A stretch of DNA of 64,000 nucleotides from Cheilinus undulatus (lineage: Eukaryota; Chordata; Actinopteri; Labriformes; Labridae): contig NC_054885.1 in assembly GCF_018320785.1 (NCBI RefSeq), positions 8,444,921-8,508,920 of the forward strand. Reading direction: 5' to 3'. The notes beneath the pieces are model-generated. The model did no database searches. It worked only from the letters and a program-made list of their open reading frames with translations, and was not told the DNA's origin. The position numbers and the translations under genes are program-made. Positions 58,901 to 64,000 of this stretch are shown in pieces (within the stretch, counting starts at the first letter, position 1; the number at the start of each line of letters is the position of its first letter).

Positions 58901-59679
58901 ATGATAAGATATAAAGCTGGTCCAGAGCAAAACAAAATAACACTCTTCATTCTGATATGTGGCTTATTTGATGATGGAAAATGTCAATTTTATTCTGGAT
59001 TATTTTGTTCGGGGATGCAAAATGGCGTTTTACAAAAAGAGTTGTAGAAGTGTAGCAGTAGACTCTTGATGCTGTTTGGTTAGATGCTGTATTATCATTG
59101 TATCTCTGTATTATAGCCTCTGTGATACAAATAATTATAGATGGCATTTATTTCTACTGTTATAAAACAATGTTTATGAAAATGTTGATACTCTAGCGGG
59201 CCAAAAATATCGCAGATAATCACTTAACATAAACCTCTCCTCTCACATACAGCATTATCGTCATATCATTCCCTTAACAAAACATATTTTCCCTTTTATT
59301 TGGTTCCTTTAAAGAGGAGACAATTCTAGCAATCTTTAAAAAACATAAAGGAGTTAATTTTGTCTAAATATTTACATATTTATGCCTGAGGTATAAAATC
59401 AAGAAGACTCTGTCTGCTGACCATACATCTCTGACTGCTACTCTCGCAGACCGCTAATCTGAAACACCCTGTTTCTCAGAACAGAAGTGCCGTAATTTGC
59501 TGGTACGACAGATTTCCAGTTTAAAATAAAAAGAGACAACTTTATTCATAAACAAAATCGGGCAGTTATATTCATGAAATAACAACATTGAAAACATTAC
59601 AAACTACAGACATTTAATGACTTAAACAGAGAAAACTGTCAGAGGTCTAATTTTGATTAGTTTTAGAAGTTGTAACAAG

Positions 59680-60600
59680 AGTGGTGGCTCTCTTTAGCTT
59701 GGTTAGCTCTAGTTTAAGCTGACGTAGCTATGCTAGCCATGTAATTTATACATTACTATACAGGTCAATGTAGCAATGTGAGCTTCAGCAAATGTAGCAG
59801 AAGCTAATAAAAGTATAGAGAGCATTGCAGCTTTGAGAGTTTAGCTTTAGCTAGGTTAGCTTAATAGTTCTGTTTTTTTATTTAACTAACCTTTCATTAG
59901 CTTTAGCATCATGAACGTTAGCAAATAAAGCTAGAGCAACTTAGCTATGTAGATTATGTGGATATGTAGCTTACATAGCTGCTTTGTGAGCTTATCTTTA
60001 GCTACATAGCCCCGTTACCTATGTAGCTAAATAAGCTTTGGAAAGCGAAGCTTAAGCTAACTTAGCTATGTAAAAAAAACATAGCTACATATCTTCAATA
60101 ACTGTTTTGTGAGTTAATCTTGAGCAAAATAAGCTACTTAGCTCTGTTATCTACATAGCTAAATTTGCTTTAGCTACACGAACTTTAGCAAATGAAGCTA
60201 GAGCTAAATAAGCTATTAAGCTTTTATAACAGCTTTGTGAGCTTAGCTCTAACTACATTAGCTACATTAGCTCTGTTATCTATGTAGCTAGGTTAGCTTT
60301 AGATACACCAGCTTCAGCAAATGAATCTAAAGCTAACCGAGCTACATGGTTAATATGATGGCTTTGTGAGTTTAGTTCTAGCTACATTAGCTATGTAGCA
60401 ATGCTATCTACATAGAAAAATTAGCTTTAGCAATTTTAGCCTTAGCAAATGTAGCTAAAGCTGACTTAGCTTCATAGATACATAGGTTACACTGCTTTGT
60501 GAGCTTAGCTTGAGCTATGTTAACTCCGTAGTTCTGTTATCTATGTAGCTTATGCAGCTCATGGAACTTTGTAAGCTATATTGCTGTACTAGAATGTTTT
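59680..60600. repeat. about 128-bp tandem repeat rich in TTAGCT/TAGCTA
   Basis: Units begin with GCTTTGTGAGCTTAGCT-like phrases near 59982, 60103, 60231, 60361 and 60491, so the period is about 121-130 bp. Each contains several palindromic AGCT/TAGCTA words, e.g. TTATCTATGTAGCTAGGTTA. No coding potential is seen. Flanking sequence from 59.68 kb holds more degenerate units. Confidence 0.8.
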
Positions 60601-61488
60601 CATGGATGGCGAGCTTTAACTACAGTAAGCAGACTGGTTACTTGGATTTATTAAATGTTTTGGAATCAGGTTTTGACAGTCAGGTTTTTAACTTCAAACT
60701 TTTGGTATCCCAAGCTTGACCTTAACCCTTACCGTAAATCTTAACATCATAATCCACTTTTATTTAGAAAGTTCCAGAAAGGTGAAAGGTCTGTGAGAGT
60801 GGCTGTCAGAGATAAACGGTCTGATTAAGATTCTTTGTAAAGATTTGACCAGGACAGTGGAGCAGCAGTCACTGAACCAGAAGTAAATCTCAGTTTAAAA
60901 GACAGAGTAGTTAAAGGAAACAGTTAAGCTTTATTTTTCAATATTCTAATGTGAACTACTTTTACTCACCTCTCTCTAAACATGAAATGGGGTCACAATT
61001 GAGAAACTTTAATGATATGAAAAGTTAATTTGAATCCAGACCTAAGAAATGATGATTGTTTAAGACAGAAATTTGTAAAAATAAAAAGCCTACAAATCTT
61101 ATTCATTTTCTCAACTACTCTCTGTAGTCTGTGGTTGTGATAACCAATAATGAAACATGATACTGTACTTGAGATATGGCACGATGACCTTCAGAATCTC
61201 TCAGCTAAGGGTCTTTTCTGTTTCTCCTCTGTTGCAATGATCAGTAGGTATTGTGAGACAAAATGGTGAGACAGGAAACAAAAATTAACCGAGGAAGAGG
61301 GACCTACAGGACAAGATAGTGTGAAAAATAGTTCTGTTTCTCTAAGAGATTGAATGTAATGCAGTTTCTTCACAATGACTTTCTAGACAGTGAAAAAGAA
61401 ACACAAAAAACTTATAACTATCAAAGTGAAAACCAATTTCTACAAAGTAATATCAATTAAATTAAAAATATATATGGTAAAATAAGTA

Positions 61489-61692
61489 ATTGGTTCCCAA
61501 CCTGGGGTCCGGAGCCCCCATGGGGGGTGCCAAAGATCTTAGGTGGGCGAGGCTTTGTCTGCTGTGAGGCTGCCAAAATTGGATTTGCAAATATTGACAA
61601 AAACCATGATAAAGCAGTTAGTAAGTAGTTTATACAAAGGTCTTCTGAGAAGAAAAGCATGCATAGGCCCCAAATGGTTGGGAAACACTGAA
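61489..61692. mobile_element. hAT-like MITE (TTCCCAACCTGGGGTCC)
   Basis: TTGGTTCCCAACCTGGGGTC followed by GGAGCCCCCATGGGGGG is mirrored, loosely, by AATGGTTGGGAAACACTGA at the right end. I recognise this phrase pair from short hAT-derived elements found across vertebrates. Confidence 0.65.
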
Positions 61693-62060
61693 ATAAGTGG
61701 CTCCATAAATATTCACCCCATCAAGTCAGTATTTAGTAGATGCACCTTTGGCTGCAATCACAGCACTGAATGTGTGTGGATAGAACTTCTTCAGGCTTAC
61801 ACACTGCACTGGACACTGCATCTTTTTACTACAATCAGACACATTAACTGCTCTCAGGTGATCCCCATTTCGCTATTTTTATTTAATTTACACTACTTTG
61901 TAGAAATCGGTTTTCACTTTGACCTTAAATATGTTTTTATGATTTTTTTTTTGGTAAAAAAAAAAAAAAAGCCAAATTATGTTGACCATTATTGGTTTAT
62001 AGAATCAATAAAAGGGTAAAACATCCAAGGGGGTGAATATGTTTTATAAGCGCTGTATAA
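61693..62060. mobile_element. Tc1-like non-autonomous remnant
   Basis: ATATTCACCCCATCAAGTCA, AGATGCACCTTTGGCTGCAA and TCACAGCACTGAATGTGTGT open it. CAAGGGGGTGAATATGTTTT then ATAAGCGCTGTAT closes it. These are landmarks of a fish Tc1-type family with the centre deleted. Confidence 0.7.
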
Positions 62061-62507
62061 TTCATTCAAAAATACTAAGATTTCACCCATCAGACATAGT
62101 GTTTTCAGCAATAATCATTCAGTGTTCTTATAAAACATTAATAATTATCAATAATTCAAATGATAAACTCACCTTGTTTCCTATCCCTCAGCTCTGGTAG
62201 TAAAATGTTTGTAATATACAAAGCTGATGCTTTTGTGGCTTTTATTTTGAAGGCTGAGTTCATCCAGAGGTTTCCAAACCAGAGGGAATTTAAAAAAGAG
62301 AGAAAGTGAGTGATTCAGAAGAAACGGAGCAATAAAGATCCCATCAGGCAGCTGGAGTACACTGAACAATCCTTTTCTTTATTCATTTTTTGTTTCATTT
62401 CAATATGTCTGTCAGGGTTTGTTTTTTTAAGTTTTTATTTTAAATTAAAATTTTGACACACTTATAAAAGACAGCATCTGCATAGAGTTGTCATCTTAAA
62501 GATCCAT

Positions 62508-62508
<1 letters not shown>

Positions 62509-62544
<36 letters not shown>

Positions 62545-62600
62545 AAGGAGGAGAGAGAGGGAGTGAGAGAGAGAAAGAGAGAGAAAGAGAGAGATGGGGC
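62509..62600. repeat. (GA)n microsatellite and purine-rich tract
   Basis: About 32 bp of pure GA repeat followed by imperfect GAGAGA/GGGAG. Purine bias continues, with G runs, to about 62820. The Glu/Arg-rich and Ser/Leu-rich ORFs across it are by-products. Confidence 0.9.
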
Positions 62601-62879
62601 AGGGGGAGTGGGATGGGGGAGGCAAATAGGTAAAATAGAGGGGAGGGGGAATACTGGCACGTCACATGAACTAAACAGAACAGCCAACAGCAGTACGAGA
62701 GAGGGGGGGAGGAGGGGGGAGACAGGGCTGGCGGGATTGGAGGGAGAAAGAGGGGTCGGGAGGGGGTTTTATTTTAGATGGGGGGGCAGAGAGGGGAGGG
62801 GAAGGGGGGGGGACAGATCGCTTTTACATTACGCTACGCACACATACACACACACAAAAAAAACGGGACACAAGTTGCA

Positions 62880-63930
62880 TTTCCGGTCAAAGTTGCGTCT
62901 GGAGAGCGATGGCCCTGTCCTCTTTTTGATTTTTTAAAGTTTGGGGATTTTTTTCTATGACCTCACATCTCCATCTCTCACCTGCCGTTTCCCCCCAAAA
63001 GATGGCCGCTGTTTCTTAACTATCGGCGCTAAAAATGCGATCCGAAGGGTGCTGCTAAAATAAACAGAGTCGATACAGGAGGTCTGAGCTCTGACGTCGC
63101 TCCTGCGTCATGAAGAAAGCCCTTGTTTCTCTAAATATTGCACGCTCTGTTACGGTAGGCCTGTGTGAGGCTAGAGACCGGGCCTGGAGATAGATGGTGA
63201 CTCTTGGGACTTTATAGGCGAAAAAGCTGCCCTCGGACTACATTCAGAATTTGGTCGAGTGTATTCACTAATTTGATGTATTCAGATTGGAGCTTGCAGA
63301 AATAGAACTCAGATGTTGGAATAAAGAAAGAAAACAGTGAAAGGAAGACTGGTGAGTGGATGCAGAAACAAATGAAAGTGGCGTACGAGCCTTTTTGTGC
63401 GTTCTTATGAAATCACTGATGAATTAAAGAAGCGCTGCATGAAGATGGTGCCGTGAGATTTTGTTTTCTGGATGAATGCTTTATCAAAATACTGATTTTT
63501 TTTGCATCTTAGAGCTGCGTCTAATCAGCATAGACTTGTTTTGCATAAGCAAAATGGCTCACCGTTTACGTAGGACTTGTTTTCGGGGGAAACAGGCAGG
63601 TAGAGACAAAGCGTTGCTGCTAAGCTAGCTAGCTGTGGTTGAGAGAGCGCCACAGAGAGGGAGAGAGAGTTCGGAAACCCGCTAACAGGGCTTCCGACGT
63701 GATCAGGGGGAACGTGACGTGGAAAGCCCTGGAGGCGGGGTTGATTTTTCCTAATATGGAGGGAAGCACTTTCATCAGAGGAGCCAGTGAGCGGCGCCTC
63801 TGGAACTGGGATGATGGACGGAGTCATGGTTGTAGCCACGTTCACACCCAAAAAAGGCAAAAATTGTCAAGAGAGCCCACAGAAACCGCTTCATTTCTAT
63901 GTAAAATGATTCCTACCAAATAGAAAGAAG
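62880..63930 (+). promoter_or_regulatory. CpG-rich block, candidate promoter and first exon of a gene beyond the window
   Basis: CpG-containing sequence resumes after the purine tract. AAAGATGGCCGCTGTTTC at about 63000 resembles a YY1 promoter site and CTGACGTCGCTCC at 63090 a CRE. A strong donor, GACTG/GTGAGTGG, ends a possible non-coding exon at 63351. No recognisable protein is encoded; plus-strand 63639-63923 and minus-strand 63525-63860 ORFs show no known motif. Confidence 0.4.
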
Positions 63931-64000
63931 ACCCCAGAGTGACAATAGAAGTCCAGCAGTGTTTCTCCTCCACTGTTGGATGTTTTATTCTCACCAGTGT

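Noticed and set aside
62462-62937. Ser/Leu-rich and Arg/Glu-rich ORFs on the two strands
   Set aside because: Translations of the GA microsatellite and purine tract.
63525-63923. ORFs on both strands at the right edge as coding first exons
   Set aside because: Neither shows a recognisable motif or a donor in a supporting place; kept only as a CpG-rich promoter candidate.
1-64000. CRISPR arrays, operons, prophage or other prokaryotic systems
   Set aside because: The repeats found are transposon- or satellite-like, the genes contain spliceosomal introns, and there is no spacer-repeat pattern.

Overview
This is nuclear DNA from a ray-finned (teleost) fish. The genes are split by GT-AG introns, the coding sequence is clearly vertebrate, and the introns and spacers are full of fish-type mobile-element relics: Tc1/mariner fragments, TIR-bounded MITEs, tRNA-derived SINEs, microsatellites and degenerate minisatellites. 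Nothing prokaryotic, viral or CRISPR-like was seen. All identifications come from reading translations against remembered families. No database was searched.

Region by region: (1) 1-1737 is upstream spacer ending in the med15 promoter area. (2) 1738-11275, plus strand, is med15 (Mediator subunit 15), for which I could place 18 coding exons that join in frame to 775 codons plus stop. (3) 11276-13555 is a convergent spacer. (4) 13556-20998, minus strand, is thoc6 (THO/TREX subunit), 13 coding exons, 323 codons plus stop. A ZNF143/THAP11-type motif lies about 130 bp upstream of its ATG. (5) 20999-23430 is a repeat-rich spacer between divergent promoters. (6) About 23430-24540 is a CpG-rich block that I infer to be the promoter and non-coding first exon of the next gene. 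(7) 39661-45535, plus strand, is a poly-C2H2 zinc-finger gene resembling ZNF646, three coding exons, 1527 codons plus stop and about 32 fingers. A long putative 3' UTR runs to about 51.4 kb. (8) 55521-55933 is a diverged but intact copy of the last four fingers with its own splice acceptor. It fits in frame with a good 5' splice site inside exon 3 (after 45122). (9) 57.4-62.5 kb is repeats, including two tandem arrays. (10) 62.88-63.93 kb is a second CpG-rich block that may be the first exon of a gene running off the right edge.

The three genes act at different steps of nuclear gene expression: Mediator-dependent transcription (med15), TREX-coupled mRNA export (thoc6) and presumed sequence-specific DNA binding (znf646-like). 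Nothing suggests they form one system. They are separate units arranged convergently (med15/thoc6) and divergently (thoc6/znf646-like).

The most interesting observation is the duplicated terminal zinc-finger exon of the znf646-like gene. Differences between the copies are mostly synonymous by hand count, but they change the recognition helix of one finger. A phase-matched internal donor could swap one C-terminus for the other, giving two proteins of exactly the same length.
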